Assembly: GCA_949287245.1 (NCBI GenBank)
Contig: CASEFL010000001.1
Coordinates: forward strand, 62,001-126,000
DNA: 64,000 nucleotides
Reading direction: 5' to 3'
Origin: an uncultured Bacillota bacterium
Lineage (GTDB): Bacteria > Bacillota_I > Bacilli_A > RFN20 > CAG-826
Shown here: positions 31,854 to 40,987 of the stretch, one piece after another
Layout: every line of letters begins with the position of its first letter
How positions within the stretch are numbered: position 1 is the stretch's first letter
Position numbers and translations under genes: made by a program
The notes under the pieces: generated by a model
Told to the model about the DNA's origin: nothing
The model's database searches: none
What the model saw: the letters and a program-made list of their open reading frames with translations, nothing else

Positions 31854-34481
31854 ATGAAAAAGAAAACGGCTATTTTTCTTACTGCTCTTTTTGCATTAGG
31901 CCTTGTTTCTTGTGAACCCGAAACAACCTCACAAATGTCCATTAGTGCAAATGATGTCAATGAATACATGGATTCTTTGTCCTCGCAATCGCAAAAAGAC
32001 CATCTTTACCTTCATTATTTGCGTCATGATAACACTCCCTCTTCTTATCAAGATTGGGATATTTGGGCGTGGAATTATCGTCCTTTTGAAGGACAGGGTG
32101 CAAAATTTGACTGGGTAGGAAGGAGTACATCAAGTGATAAGTTAAGCGCGACCGGAAATGCCACAATTGACAATTTTGGTGGTGCGTATGTTGATATTGA
32201 TTTACGAAAAACCTACGACGGGGGATGGGACAATTCCCAAAAGACGATTGGCGGAACTTCTGTTAGTTATTTAGGGGAAAATGGCGAACTTGCCGAGCAA
32301 ATAGGCGTCCAAATCGTGAAAAGCGAAGACCGTGTAAGCGGTTCTGGCTACTGGGGGAATGATGGTGGGAATCAATACATTACCCTTGAGGATTTTGCGC
32401 TTACAAACGCGGATGGAAGCACTTCCTATCACGTTTTCTTTGTTGAAGATATGGTAGAAGCACCATCAAGTACGCCTCATGTTTCCATTACTGATCCTTT
32501 TTTAAATGATGATGGAAGCAATGTTACTTATGGCGATGACCGTTATAACAATGTGAATTGGAATGAAGAAGGGGAAATTCCCGAAACCTCCCCCTTATTT
32601 TTAAAAGGAACCGGGGCAGGAGAAAAGGGTACATTAAATAGCGGTGCTGGGGTTGGTTACCAAATTATGGTTTCTTCCTTTGCCGATAGTGATGGCGATG
32701 GGTTTGGTGATATTTATGGCATCATCAATAAACTTGACTATTTAGAAGATTTAGGAGTCGAAGTTTTATGGCTTACTCCCATTCAACTTTCCGATAGTTA
32801 TCATGGTTATGACATTAGTGATTACACACAAGTTGATCCCAAGTTTGGAAGTAAAGTATCTCCAAATGCGATTGATGAGGCAGTTACTGCCGCCAGTGCA
32901 ATGGAAGATTATAAAGATCTTCTTGAAGAAGCTCATAAGCGCGGAATGACCGTTGTCATGGATTTAGTACTGAATCACACTTCTACAAGCAATGTGTGGT
33001 TCATGAAATCGGCAAATTTAGACGAGGATTACCGTGGTTTTTATCAATGGGGTAATCATGAAACAAATGGTGAAAATATTTCCGAAGAAAAATATTGGTA
33101 TCCATATGGCGACCATGCATATAGTTTTTATGCCAAATTCGGCTCTGGCATGCCAGAACTAAATTATTCCTATGTTTCCACTAGAGAAGCGGTTACCACT
33201 ATGACCAAACAGTGGTGTGAAATTGGTGTTGATGGCTTCCGCATTGATGCAGTCAAACACATCTTTATGAATGATGAGGTTGAAAAAGATAAGAACGATA
33301 CGATTATTTTGGACATTTCTAAAAACAAAGAAACGGGGAAAACTCAGGATTATTCAAGCAATTTAACAAAGAATCTTCAATTCTGGCGTTCTTTTATCCA
33401 AGACGTAAAAAAAGATTATCCCAATACCTTCTTTGTGGGAGAAAACTTTGATGGTCATGCCTATCATGTGGCCCCTTTCTATGAAGGCTTTGATTCAATG
33501 TTTGATTTTTACTCTTATTACAATATTACGAATGCGGCCGCAAATGCTTTAAATCCTACCATTGGTGGGCCAATAACAAATTGGAACGGTTTAAATCCTG
33601 GTACTGTTTACTCTTCAAGTAGTGATACTGATCCTTTTAAAGGGGTGAGCGGAAATGTATCTTCAAGTGGCGCAATTGCCTATGGCGGTACTTGGGATTT
33701 TAAAGGAGTTATTGATGCTTATCAAAAGTATCGTAGTGGAGGAAAAACCGCAACAAGCCAAAATGGTTATGATTTTATTGGTGGTTCTTTTACTTCGAAT
33801 CACGACATTTCGCGTGTAATTAACCGCATTGCAGGAAGCAAAGGCGGAGAAGGAAACGATATTGCTGAACAAGGAAAAATTACCAAGGACAATTATTCTT
33901 ATTATCTAGATAGCGCTACTCTAGTCATGCTTAGTGAAATTTTCCTCCCTGGGTTAACTTGGGTATATTATGGGGATGAACTAGGAATGACAGGGAACTA
34001 TAAAGGGGAGAATACTTCCCAAAGTGGTTATGCGGATTTAGCCTACCGTCAACCGATGAAGTGGAAACAAAACGCAAAAGTCGGTGATGGCTCCTATATG
34101 ACTGGATACGGCATAAGTGGTGCCGAGAATGTTGTGGAATGGGACGAAGTAAATGCCTCTTCGCTTGTTCCTTCCGTTGAAGAAAAAGAAAATAGCGAGC
34201 ATTTTAAAGCGATTCGCGAAGCTTTAAGGCTAAAAGCAAGTAGTGCTACCTTAACTAGAGGCATTTATACTCCCATTGATTGGAAAGTGAATAATTCTCC
34301 GGCAAATTATGTCTTCCACTTCACACGTCAGTTAGGATCAGAAATTTATGAAATTATCATTAATTTCTCACCTAATGTTACCTTAAGCGCAGGTTTTAAG
34401 GATGAAGAAGTTGTCTTTACCTATAAAGGGGCTACAAAAACGTCAATCCCTCCTCGATCCGCCTTGGTATTAAAACAATAA
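31854..34481 (+). CDS. GH13 alpha-amylase, lipoprotein
   Basis: Surface-anchored endo-amylase of about 875 residues. Lipobox LVSC with Cys20. The N-terminal 240 residues are beta-rich and may bind starch (I cannot name the module). The barrel opens at GVGYQIMVSSFADSDGDG (about 265). Catalytic residues are Asp465 (GFRIDAVKH), Glu530 (VGENFDG) and Asp651 (SNHDISR); HGYDISDY and DLVLNHTS are the other GH13 blocks. The barrel has a long loop with repeats of Ser/Gly. ATG 31854 is chosen over an upstream TTG at 31833 because AGGAG (31841-31845) fits it. Exact specificity (amylase versus related glucanotransferase) is not certain. Confidence 0.9.
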   Translation: MKKKTAIFLTALFALGLVSCEPETTSQMSISANDVNEYMDSLSSQSQKDHLYLHYLRHDNTPSSYQDWDIWAWNYRPFEGQGAKFDWVGRSTSSDKLSATGNATIDNFGGAYVDIDLRKTYDGGWDNSQKTIGGTSVSYLGENGELAEQIGVQIVKSEDRVSGSGYWGNDGGNQYITLEDFALTNADGSTSYHVFFVEDMVEAPSSTPHVSITDPFLNDDGSNVTYGDDRYNNVNWNEEGEIPETSPLFLKGTGAGEKGTLNSGAGVGYQIMVSSFADSDGDGFGDIYGIINKLDYLEDLGVEVLWLTPIQLSDSYHGYDISDYTQVDPKFGSKVSPNAIDEAVTAASAMEDYKDLLEEAHKRGMTVVMDLVLNHTSTSNVWFMKSANLDEDYRGFYQWGNHETNGENISEEKYWYPYGDHAYSFYAKFGSGMPELNYSYVSTREAVTTMTKQWCEIGVDGFRIDAVKHIFMNDEVEKDKNDTIILDISKNKETGKTQDYSSNLTKNLQFWRSFIQDVKKDYPNTFFVGENFDGHAYHVAPFYEGFDSMFDFYSYYNITNAAANALNPTIGGPITNWNGLNPGTVYSSSSDTDPFKGVSGNVSSSGAIAYGGTWDFKGVIDAYQKYRSGGKTATSQNGYDFIGGSFTSNHDISRVINRIAGSKGGEGNDIAEQGKITKDNYSYYLDSATLVMLSEIFLPGLTWVYYGDELGMTGNYKGENTSQSGYADLAYRQPMKWKQNAKVGDGSYMTGYGISGAENVVEWDEVNASSLVPSVEEKENSEHFKAIREALRLKASSATLTRGIYTPIDWKVNNSPANYVFHFTRQLGSEIYEIIINFSPNVTLSAGFKDEEVVFTYKGATKTSIPPRSALVLKQ

Positions 34482-34488
34482 AAGATAT

Positions 34489-34520
34489 AGCGCCCCTTTC
34501 TCTAGGGCGCTTTTCTTTTT
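34489..34520 (+). terminator. Rho-independent terminator ending the starch locus
   Basis: AGCGCCC (34489-34495) and GGGCGCT (34505-34511) with a nine-base loop are followed by TTTCTTTTT. The last T (34520) is also the first base of the next gene's TATAAT. Confidence 0.92.
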
Positions 34521-34531
34521 ATAATGCCTTT
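34520..34531 (+). promoter_or_regulatory. Glycosyltransferase -10 box, leaderless architecture
   Basis: TATAAT (34520-34525) ends six bases before ATG 34532; the expected +1 is the A of ATG. No Shine-Dalgarno is seen. Confidence 0.65.
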
Positions 34532-35293
34532 ATGCGATTAAGTGTAATTATTCCTTGTAAAGATCAAAGCGAAAAAGCGATTAACCACATTAAAGGGCCC
34601 TTATGGCGCTTTATGGAAAATGTTGGTATTGACTATGAAATCCTTTTTGTCACCGACGGTTCTAACCAAATAAATCAAAAAGCCGCCGAAGCTTCGATGA
34701 TTATGATGCCAAAGCAGGTTCGTTTATTGCCTTATGAACCAAAAAAAGGAAAAGGCCATAATGTAAAGAAAGGTTTTCTTGCCGCAAAAGGAGATTACGT
34801 TCTTTTTATGGATGCGGATTTAGCAACGGATTTGCGTGTCTTTTTAACAATGAAAAAAGATATGGAAAATTACGACTGTTTATTCGCTTCACGCTATATA
34901 AAAGGGGCAGAATTTGCCCAAAAGCAAGGGTTTATGCGGCAAATAATGAGTAAAGGAAGCCGTTTTTTAATTCGTAAAATGCTTAATATCCATGATGTAG
35001 TTGATTTTCAATGCGGTTTTAAGATGTTAAGAACGGATATTGCGAAAAGTTATGCAAACCATTCTCGTATTGATGGTTTTGCTTTTGATTCGGAACTTCT
35101 TTTTTTCTTAAAAGAAAACGGCTTTTCCTATAAAGAATATCCTTGTATATGGAAAGATGATCCTGATAGCACAGTCAGTGGTGCTTTTTCTTCCTCTTAT
35201 CGTTTCTTTAAAGAACTACAGGTGATTAGAAAAAATTCTGCTTCCTATCTTTTATCCCCGGATGAATTGGAGGAACTCTCTCATGCTCATTGA
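34532..35293 (+). CDS. GT2 glycosyltransferase, dolichyl-phosphate glucosyltransferase-like
   Basis: Family 2 glycosyltransferase of 253 residues. The N-terminus LSVIIPCKDQ, GKGHNVKKGFLAAKGD and the DXD-bearing LFMDADLATD (about residue 93) match the Alg5/DPM-type subgroup that transfers sugar from a nucleotide donor to a lipid phosphate carrier. FQCGFKML and the downstream FDSELLFF block support this. There is no membrane segment, so it would act at the inner face of the membrane. Its stop overlaps the obg start by 11 bases, so it heads the obg unit. spo0B occupies this place in Bacillus. The acceptor is unknown. Confidence 0.85.
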   Translation: MRLSVIIPCKDQSEKAINHIKGPLWRFMENVGIDYEILFVTDGSNQINQKAAEASMIMMPKQVRLLPYEPKKGKGHNVKKGFLAAKGDYVLFMDADLATDLRVFLTMKKDMENYDCLFASRYIKGAEFAQKQGFMRQIMSKGSRFLIRKMLNIHDVVDFQCGFKMLRTDIAKSYANHSRIDGFAFDSELLFFLKENGFSYKEYPCIWKDDPDSTVSGAFSSSYRFFKELQVIRKNSASYLLSPDELEELSHAH

Positions 35294-36551
35294 CCGCGCC
35301 ACAATTGAAGTGCGAGCAGGAAAAGGGGGCGATGGCGCCATTTCTTTTCTTCATGATAAAAACACAGAATTTGGGGGTCCTGATGGTGGCAATGGTGGTC
35401 GTGGAGGATCTATTTATTTTGTCGCGGCAGAAAATGTGAATAGTTTATTTTCTTTTAAACATAGCAAAGTTTTTATCGCCAAAGATGGTGGCAAAGGCTT
35501 AAAAAAACTCATGCACGGAAAAGATGGGGATGATGTTGTTGTTGAGGTCCCTGTAGGCACGGCTGTTTATGAAGAAGAAAGCATGCGCCTTTTATGCGAT
35601 TTAGATACTCCTGGTGAGAAAAAGCTTATCGCGAAAGGAGGAAGAGGCGGAAGAGGAAATGCAACATTTAAAAGCAGCCGCCACCGAATTCCTAGAATCG
35701 CTCAAAACGGGGAAGATGGGGAGCGTTTTCGTTTAAAACTTGAATTAAAACTTGTCGCGGATATTGCTCTTGTTGGCCTCCCCAATGCCGGGAAATCTTC
35801 TTTTTTAAATCTCGTGACCAATGCTCGTGCACAAATTGGCGATTATCCCTTCACAACAATTTCTCCTAATTTGGGTACTTTTTTCAGTAAAGAATATAAG
35901 CATTATGTTCTTGCGGATATGCCAGGTCTTATTGAAGGGGCGCATCTCGGGAAAGGATTAGGAATAAGCTTTTTAAGACATATTGAACGTTGCCGTGTAC
36001 TTATTCATCTTGTGGCAATGGATGGAAGCAATGATCCTTATGAAAGTTATTGTCAAATTCGCAGGGAATTAAAAGGATATGGTGCTCGTTTAGATGAACG
36101 CCCTGAAGTTCTTGTCGCCAGCAAAATGGATGAAGAAGGGGCAAAGAAACGCTTTGAAGAATTTAAGAAAAAAGTAGCAAAAACGGTATTTCCTCTTTCC
36201 ACATTTGAACGAAGCGGATTTTCAGAAATCCTTGAAGAAGCGGCATCTTTAGTTGAAAAAACACCTCGTTTCCCTTTAAAAGGCGAGGAAAATCAAGATA
36301 CCATGCTTTTTACCTACAAAAAAGAAGAACCGATATTCAAAATTCGCCGCATATCCCCACATATTTTTGAGATTTTGGGAACTGGGCCTGAAGGAAAAGT
36401 AAAAGAATATAACCTCACTACTGATCAAGGAGTTATGCAACTCATTCGTTATCTTGACCGTATTGGTATTAATGAAGAACTTGAAAAAATGGGGGCTATA
36501 GATGGCGATGAGGTTCGTTTAAAAGACTTTGTCTTTGAATACTCACGTTAA
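35283..36551 (+). CDS. obg: GTPase ObgE/CgtA
   Basis: Essential 50S-assembly and stress-linked GTPase. The N-terminal Obg glycine-rich fold has repeats such as GKGGDGAISF, GGPDGGNGGRGG and KGGRGGRGNATF. The G domain has G1 GLPNAGKSS and G3 DMPGLIEG. A C-terminal OCT domain is present. ATG 35283 is chosen because the family starts MLIDRATIEV and GGAGG (35269-35273) is nine bases upstream; an in-frame ATG at 35262 lies before the Shine-Dalgarno. G4, normally NKxD, reads SKMD here. Length 422 is normal. Confidence 0.96.
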   Translation: MLIDRATIEVRAGKGGDGAISFLHDKNTEFGGPDGGNGGRGGSIYFVAAENVNSLFSFKHSKVFIAKDGGKGLKKLMHGKDGDDVVVEVPVGTAVYEEESMRLLCDLDTPGEKKLIAKGGRGGRGNATFKSSRHRIPRIAQNGEDGERFRLKLELKLVADIALVGLPNAGKSSFLNLVTNARAQIGDYPFTTISPNLGTFFSKEYKHYVLADMPGLIEGAHLGKGLGISFLRHIERCRVLIHLVAMDGSNDPYESYCQIRRELKGYGARLDERPEVLVASKMDEEGAKKRFEEFKKKVAKTVFPLSTFERSGFSEILEEAASLVEKTPRFPLKGEENQDTMLFTYKKEEPIFKIRRISPHIFEILGTGPEGKVKEYNLTTDQGVMQLIRYLDRIGINEELEKMGAIDGDEVRLKDFVFEYSR

Positions 36552-36562
36552 GAAAAAGCCTT

Positions 36563-36578
36563 TATAATCTTCTTGCAT
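36563..36578 (+). promoter_or_regulatory. ruvA -10 box, near-leaderless
   Basis: TATAAT (36563-36568) ends ten bases before ATG 36579, giving an expected leader of about four bases. No Shine-Dalgarno is seen. Confidence 0.6.
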
Positions 36579-37163
36579 ATGATTTATTCATTAACAGGAA
36601 CGATTATTGACATTACCGACGTCAGTATTGCTATTCAAGTAGGAAATATTGCTTACGAGTGCTTCGTATCACGCACAAGTGATTTTCTTTTTGGAGAAGA
36701 ACGAACGATTTATTGTTATGAGGTTTATGGAGAAAATGAGCATTTTCTTTGTGGTTTTGCTTCTAAAGTAGAAAAAACAGCCTTTCTTCTTTTAACCTCG
36801 GTTAAGGGTATTGGTCCCAAAACCGCTTTAAATGCATTAAAAGAAACAACTCCTGATGCCTTATATCGTGCCATTCGCGCGAACAACACTGCCTATTTAA
36901 AGAAACTTCCCGGCATTGGTCCTAAGGCCGCAAGCCAAATAATCTTAGATTTAAAAGGACATCTGGCTGCCGAAGTAGGAAAGAAGAGGGAGAAAAGTAA
37001 TCCCGAACAGTATGATGAGGTACGTGAGGCATTGCGCGGCCTTGGCTTTAAGGCAAAATCGGTAGATGATGCCTTAAGTGCGATAGATACACCAAACTTA
37101 AGCAATGAAGAAATCTTGCGTCTTGCTTTACGAAGATTAAGAAAAGGAGGCGTAAATCCATGA
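36579..37163 (+). CDS. ruvA: Holliday junction DNA helicase subunit RuvA
   Basis: Tetrameric junction-binding protein that recruits RuvB. The OB-fold N-terminus ([20 protein letters not shown]) is followed by two helix-hairpin-helix motifs ([17 protein letters not shown] and [21 protein letters not shown]) and domain III at the C-terminus. Length 194 is standard. ATG 36579 is chosen because family members begin MI-x-L/Y; a TTG at 36573 is also in frame. It overlaps ruvB by four bases. Confidence 0.97.
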   Translation: MIYSLTGTIIDITDVSIAIQVGNIAYECFVSRTSDFLFGEERTIYCYEVYGENEHFLCGFASKVEKTAFLLLTSVKGIGPKTALNALKETTPDALYRAIRANNTAYLKKLPGIGPKAASQIILDLKGHLAAEVGKKREKSNPEQYDEVREALRGLGFKAKSVDDALSAIDTPNLSNEEILRLALRRLRKGGVNP

Positions 37164-38167
37164 GTAGAATCTTAGATGCTCATCGCGAAGAAGAAGATGT
37201 TCGTAGTGAAATAAGTCTTCGCCCAAAAACATTGAAAGAATATATTGGTCAAACGGAACTAAAGAAAAATCTTCGGATTTTTATTGGGGCAGCAAGAAAA
37301 AGAGACGAACCTTTAGATCATGTTCTCTTATATGGTCCTCCAGGACTAGGAAAAACAACTTTAGCTTACGTAATTGCCAATGAAATGGGGGGAAATGTTA
37401 AAACTCTTGCTGGACCCTCTGTAGAAAAACCTGGAGATTTAGCGGCAGTTTTATCTGAACTAGAAGAAGGAGACATTCTTTTTATTGACGAAATTCATCG
37501 TCTTTCACGGGCTGTAGAGGAAATTCTTTATGGCGCAATGGAGGATTTTAAGCTCACGATTATGATTAACCGCGAAGGTGGGGCAAAAACTTTAACATTA
37601 CCCTTACCTCCTTTTACATTAGTAGGCGCGACTACCCGCGCAGGAGATTTAGCCGCTCCTTTGCGGGACCGCTTTGGAATTTCGGCAAAACTTAATTTTT
37701 ATTCGTCCGAAGAAATTGGAGAAATTATTCTTCGCACCTCAAAAGTTTTGGGAATGGAAATTGATGAAGACTCGATAAAAACATTATCTTCTCGTTCTCG
37801 CGGTACTCCACGGATTGCTAATCGCATTTATAAAAGGGTACGTGATTTTGCTTCTTTCTACGGCAAAGAGCGCATTGATGATGAAACCTCAAAGCTTGCT
37901 TTACGTGCCTTAAAGATCGATGAACTTGGACTTGATGATGTGGATTTACGTTATTTAAGTGCCATTATTGATCGCTATCACGGAGGGCCTGTGGGTTTAG
38001 AGTCCATTGCCTCTGCAATTGGCGAAGAGTTAACCAATTTAGAAGATGTTTACGAGCCTTATTTGATTATGAGCGGTCTTATTGACCGTACGCCAAGAGG
38101 GAGAGTAGCAACGGCAAAAGCCTACGCTCATCTTCATCGACCCTTCCAAGGAAACCTTTTCCAATAA
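37160..38167 (+). CDS. ruvB: Holliday junction DNA helicase subunit RuvB
   Basis: AAA+ motor for branch migration. Walker A is GPPGLGKTT near residue 56. FIDEIHRL is Walker B, and [18 protein letters not shown] is the sensor/arginine-finger block. A C-terminal winged helix is present ([13 protein letters not shown]). Length 335 is standard. AGGAGG lies upstream inside ruvA. RuvC is absent here, as in Firmicutes, which use RecU. Confidence 0.98.
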   Translation: MSRILDAHREEEDVRSEISLRPKTLKEYIGQTELKKNLRIFIGAARKRDEPLDHVLLYGPPGLGKTTLAYVIANEMGGNVKTLAGPSVEKPGDLAAVLSELEEGDILFIDEIHRLSRAVEEILYGAMEDFKLTIMINREGGAKTLTLPLPPFTLVGATTRAGDLAAPLRDRFGISAKLNFYSSEEIGEIILRTSKVLGMEIDEDSIKTLSSRSRGTPRIANRIYKRVRDFASFYGKERIDDETSKLALRALKIDELGLDDVDLRYLSAIIDRYHGGPVGLESIASAIGEELTNLEDVYEPYLIMSGLIDRTPRGRVATAKAYAHLHRPFQGNLFQ

Positions 38168-38180
38168 TTTCCGTTCTTTT

Positions 38181-38197
38181 TCTCTTTCTTAAAGAGA
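38181..38197. repeat. Short inverted repeat between ruvB and secDF
   Basis: TCTCTTT (38181-38187) and AAAGAGA (38191-38197) form a 7-bp A/T-rich stem in the 96-base gap. A second weak stem GCGGT...ACCGC (38204-38222) follows. The function is not evident. Confidence 0.4.
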
Positions 38198-38263
38198 GAA
38201 GCCGCGGTAAGATTAGCACCGCATGCGAGTGTCTTTTTCTTGCATGGATATTTGGAGCAACTC

Positions 38264-40987
38264 ATGCGACGAAAATTAGCTTATATCTTGTTAAGTGCTG
38301 CCGTTCTCTTTGGCGGGGCAGCAACCATCGCTTCTACCATTACATCCTTAGACACGGATGTTACTTATGGAACAGGGCGTGATCTTTATTTTCGGATTAG
38401 TGAAGAGGGTTCAACAACCCAAGGAGTATATCCGGAAGATTATATTAATGATGATGGATATCAGGCCGTTGATGCCGTAGCCGAAGAAATGGAAGACCGC
38501 CTTGCCCACTGGGGTATGGAAGGAAGTGTTGAAAAGGAAGGTTATAATACCGTTAAAGTTACCATCCGTAGTCAATCCGCGGATGAAACAGAATATGGTT
38601 ATTTGCAACGTTATCTTGCTTTCTCTGGTGGAAACTTTACTCTTGCCGCAGGAAGCGATAATGAAGATTTACTTGCGGAAGCACCATCCTTTGATTCCTA
38701 CCGCAATAATTTAATGTTTAATGGCCAAGAAGCCGATATTCGTTATTTAAATGGCGTACCTGTTGTCACAATTGGTGTAAATGAGCCAGGGGAAGATGGT
38801 GAACTTGCTCAATTAATCGATTTCTGTGAAGAAAATACGACAGCGGGCGATAGCTCCGCTGGTACTGAAGCAATAACCACCTATTTAACAATTTGGACAA
38901 ATTTTCAAGAAGGCGATAGTTTTAAACGCGCTACCGATACGGAAAGTGAAGACTGGGATCCCAATATGTCTTCTCGTCTTCTTTTTGGTCAAAATGCCGC
39001 TCAATGCTGGTGGGATGACACCGATGATGATTTAGACTATACGCGTTTACAAATCATCCCCAATAGCACGGCAATTGAATCTGGACAATTTGACGAAACA
39101 AAAGCTGGTGCTGCTTATAAGGCTGCTTTATATTACGAATCTTTGCTTAATGCTTCTTCCTATCACGATATTGGCGCTGGATATGATGTTACCTTCGCCT
39201 ATAGCACAATTGTTCCTGCAACGGTTGAAGATTTGGTTTCTTCAAATGATTGGCACTTAGTACCAGCAATGTCTGCAACTTTGATTGCAAGCATATGTGC
39301 TTTCCTTGTTGGCGCTATTGTTTCTATTTCCTTTTATCGCTTGAGTGCGTTAAGTATTTTAAGTAATGGGGCCATCACTCTTCTTGGAACTCTCCTCCTT
39401 CTTTCTTACTTTGGTGCCCAATTTGGTGTTGGTACTCTAGTTGGACTTCTTTTAGCCTTAATTTTGTCATTCTTTGGAACAAGTTATTATTTAAATAAGG
39501 TAAAAGAAGGTTTATATCTAGGAAAAACTGCTAAAAAGGCGCATCAAGAAGCCATGAAAAAAGCCTTCTGGCCGATTCTTGATTCTTCTTTAGGCTCGAT
39601 TTTAGTTGGTGTTTGTATTTATTCTTTAATTCCTGGTGCTTTCTCGCAACTTGGCCTTACTCTTGTCCTTGGAGCCTTCTTATCTTTCTTAGGAAACTTA
39701 CTCTATGTTCGCCTCCTTGGATATATTCTTTCTAGTTCAAAAGAGGCATCGGAAAAGGTTTTATCTTCCTATGGCGCAGATCCAAGCAAAATGCCAGAAC
39801 GTGACGAAAATGGTGTTTTAATTTTAAAAGAAGGGCATGAAGGAGCCTTTGCGAAAGTGAATTTCCAAAAAGGAAAAATCATTAGCGCCGTTTCCTTTGC
39901 CATTCTTACTCTTGCTTCTATTGTAGGGTTAGCTACTTTCTCTTCTCTTGAAGGCGAGCCATATTCTTTTGGTTCTAATTATGAAAATGAGACGGTTCTT
40001 GCCTTGGAATATCGCGTTCCTGCGGCAAATCAGAGCACACTTCTTGCTTCTACGGTTCAACAAATCCGTGAAGATTATCTCCCTTTAATTTCCTATAATG
40101 GCGAAGCTTTTGATGCTAGCAGTTGGAATATTGTTTTAGAGGAGACTGCTTCCTTTGATTCACAAGAAGAAGCATATTATTCGGTATATTACTTCACCAT
40201 TAATATGCCAGAGTATTTTGACCCAAATAAAACATACTCTTTTACCGTTCTTGGAGAGAACTTTACGAACTTACAAGATGCTGCACGCGCGGCTGCTGAT
40301 GCTTTAGTTGGGGAAGATTTAACCGCTTTAGCGCAGGATGTCCGTGTCACACCGGGTCTTCCTACTTTCAGCAATGCTTGGTTGGGATTTGGTGTTGGCC
40401 TTGCCGCTTTATTTGCTTATTTATTGCTTCGTTATCGTCCAAGCAAAGCCCTTGCCAGCATGCTTCTTATTCTTTCCTCTTCACTTCTTCCCATCGGAAT
40501 CATCTCTTTATGTCGGATTCCCGTTACTCCCACAATCACTCTTTCTGCGATTATTACAGGAATCCTCACCTTCTTCCTCCTTTTATATCCTTTAAGCAAA
40601 GAAAGAGAAATTCGCAACGAAAGCCGAGAAAAAGACAAACGCTCTTTGCTTTTCCTTGAAGAGACAAATAAAAAGGCGATTGCGGAATCTTCTTTTGACT
40701 TATTCTTAACCGCTGGTACAGGAATTGGGGCCTTAATCTTCTATTTTGGCCTTGGTCCTACCGCCTTTGAACTTACTTTCTTATTTGCCTTGGTGGGAGT
40801 TATTTTATCCATCATCATGGTGTTAACTTTATATCAACCCTTAACGATGCTTTTGATGAAACTTTTTGCGAAGATTCGCATTGAATTTAAGAAAGATCGT
40901 GAGGTAGATGCTCCACGAGGAAATGATATTGTTCGTAAAAAGAGTAGCGAACCAGAGGAAGCCATCTTTATTGGGATTAATGACTAA
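38264..40987 (+). CDS. secDF: SecDF-type translocase accessory protein, proton-relay residues lost
   Basis: Fused SecD-SecF membrane protein (about 907 residues, two sets of six spans). Each half has a first span, a large extracytoplasmic domain and a five-span bundle, as in SecDF. The SecD half aligns without gaps in the loop LYLGKTAKKAHQEAMKKAFWPILDSS, where family members have EGK...GFKRAFSTILDAN. At the position of the conserved membrane Asp of VDANVL there is Phe. In the SecF half HD, NDT and the later Arg are also replaced by non-charged or acidic residues. ATG 38264 is chosen over TTG 38240 because GGAG (38254-38257) is just upstream. It shares one base with recJ. Position after ruvB fits Bacillus order without queA, tgt and yajC. 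Confidence 0.88.
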   Translation: MRRKLAYILLSAAVLFGGAATIASTITSLDTDVTYGTGRDLYFRISEEGSTTQGVYPEDYINDDGYQAVDAVAEEMEDRLAHWGMEGSVEKEGYNTVKVTIRSQSADETEYGYLQRYLAFSGGNFTLAAGSDNEDLLAEAPSFDSYRNNLMFNGQEADIRYLNGVPVVTIGVNEPGEDGELAQLIDFCEENTTAGDSSAGTEAITTYLTIWTNFQEGDSFKRATDTESEDWDPNMSSRLLFGQNAAQCWWDDTDDDLDYTRLQIIPNSTAIESGQFDETKAGAAYKAALYYESLLNASSYHDIGAGYDVTFAYSTIVPATVEDLVSSNDWHLVPAMSATLIASICAFLVGAIVSISFYRLSALSILSNGAITLLGTLLLLSYFGAQFGVGTLVGLLLALILSFFGTSYYLNKVKEGLYLGKTAKKAHQEAMKKAFWPILDSSLGSILVGVCIYSLIPGAFSQLGLTLVLGAFLSFLGNLLYVRLLGYILSSSKEASEKVLSSYGADPSKMPERDENGVLILKEGHEGAFAKVNFQKGKIISAVSFAILTLASIVGLATFSSLEGEPYSFGSNYENETVLALEYRVPAANQSTLLASTVQQIREDYLPLISYNGEAFDASSWNIVLEETASFDSQEEAYYSVYYFTINMPEYFDPNKTYSFTVLGENFTNLQDAARAAADALVGEDLTALAQDVRVTPGLPTFSNAWLGFGVGLAALFAYLLLRYRPSKALASMLLILSSSLLPIGIISLCRIPVTPTITLSAIITGILTFFLLLYPLSKEREIRNESREKDKRSLLFLEETNKKAIAESSFDLFLTAGTGIGALIFYFGLGPTAFELTFLFALVGVILSIIMVLTLYQPLTMLLMKLFAKIRIEFKKDREVDAPRGNDIVRKKSSEPEEAIFIGIND

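Noticed and set aside
35262-35282. Upstream ATG as the obg start
   Set aside because: The Shine-Dalgarno GGAGG lies after this ATG and family proteins begin at the ATG at 35283.
38181-38222. Terminator after ruvB
   Set aside because: The stems are short and no T-run follows either; kept only as a low-confidence repeat.
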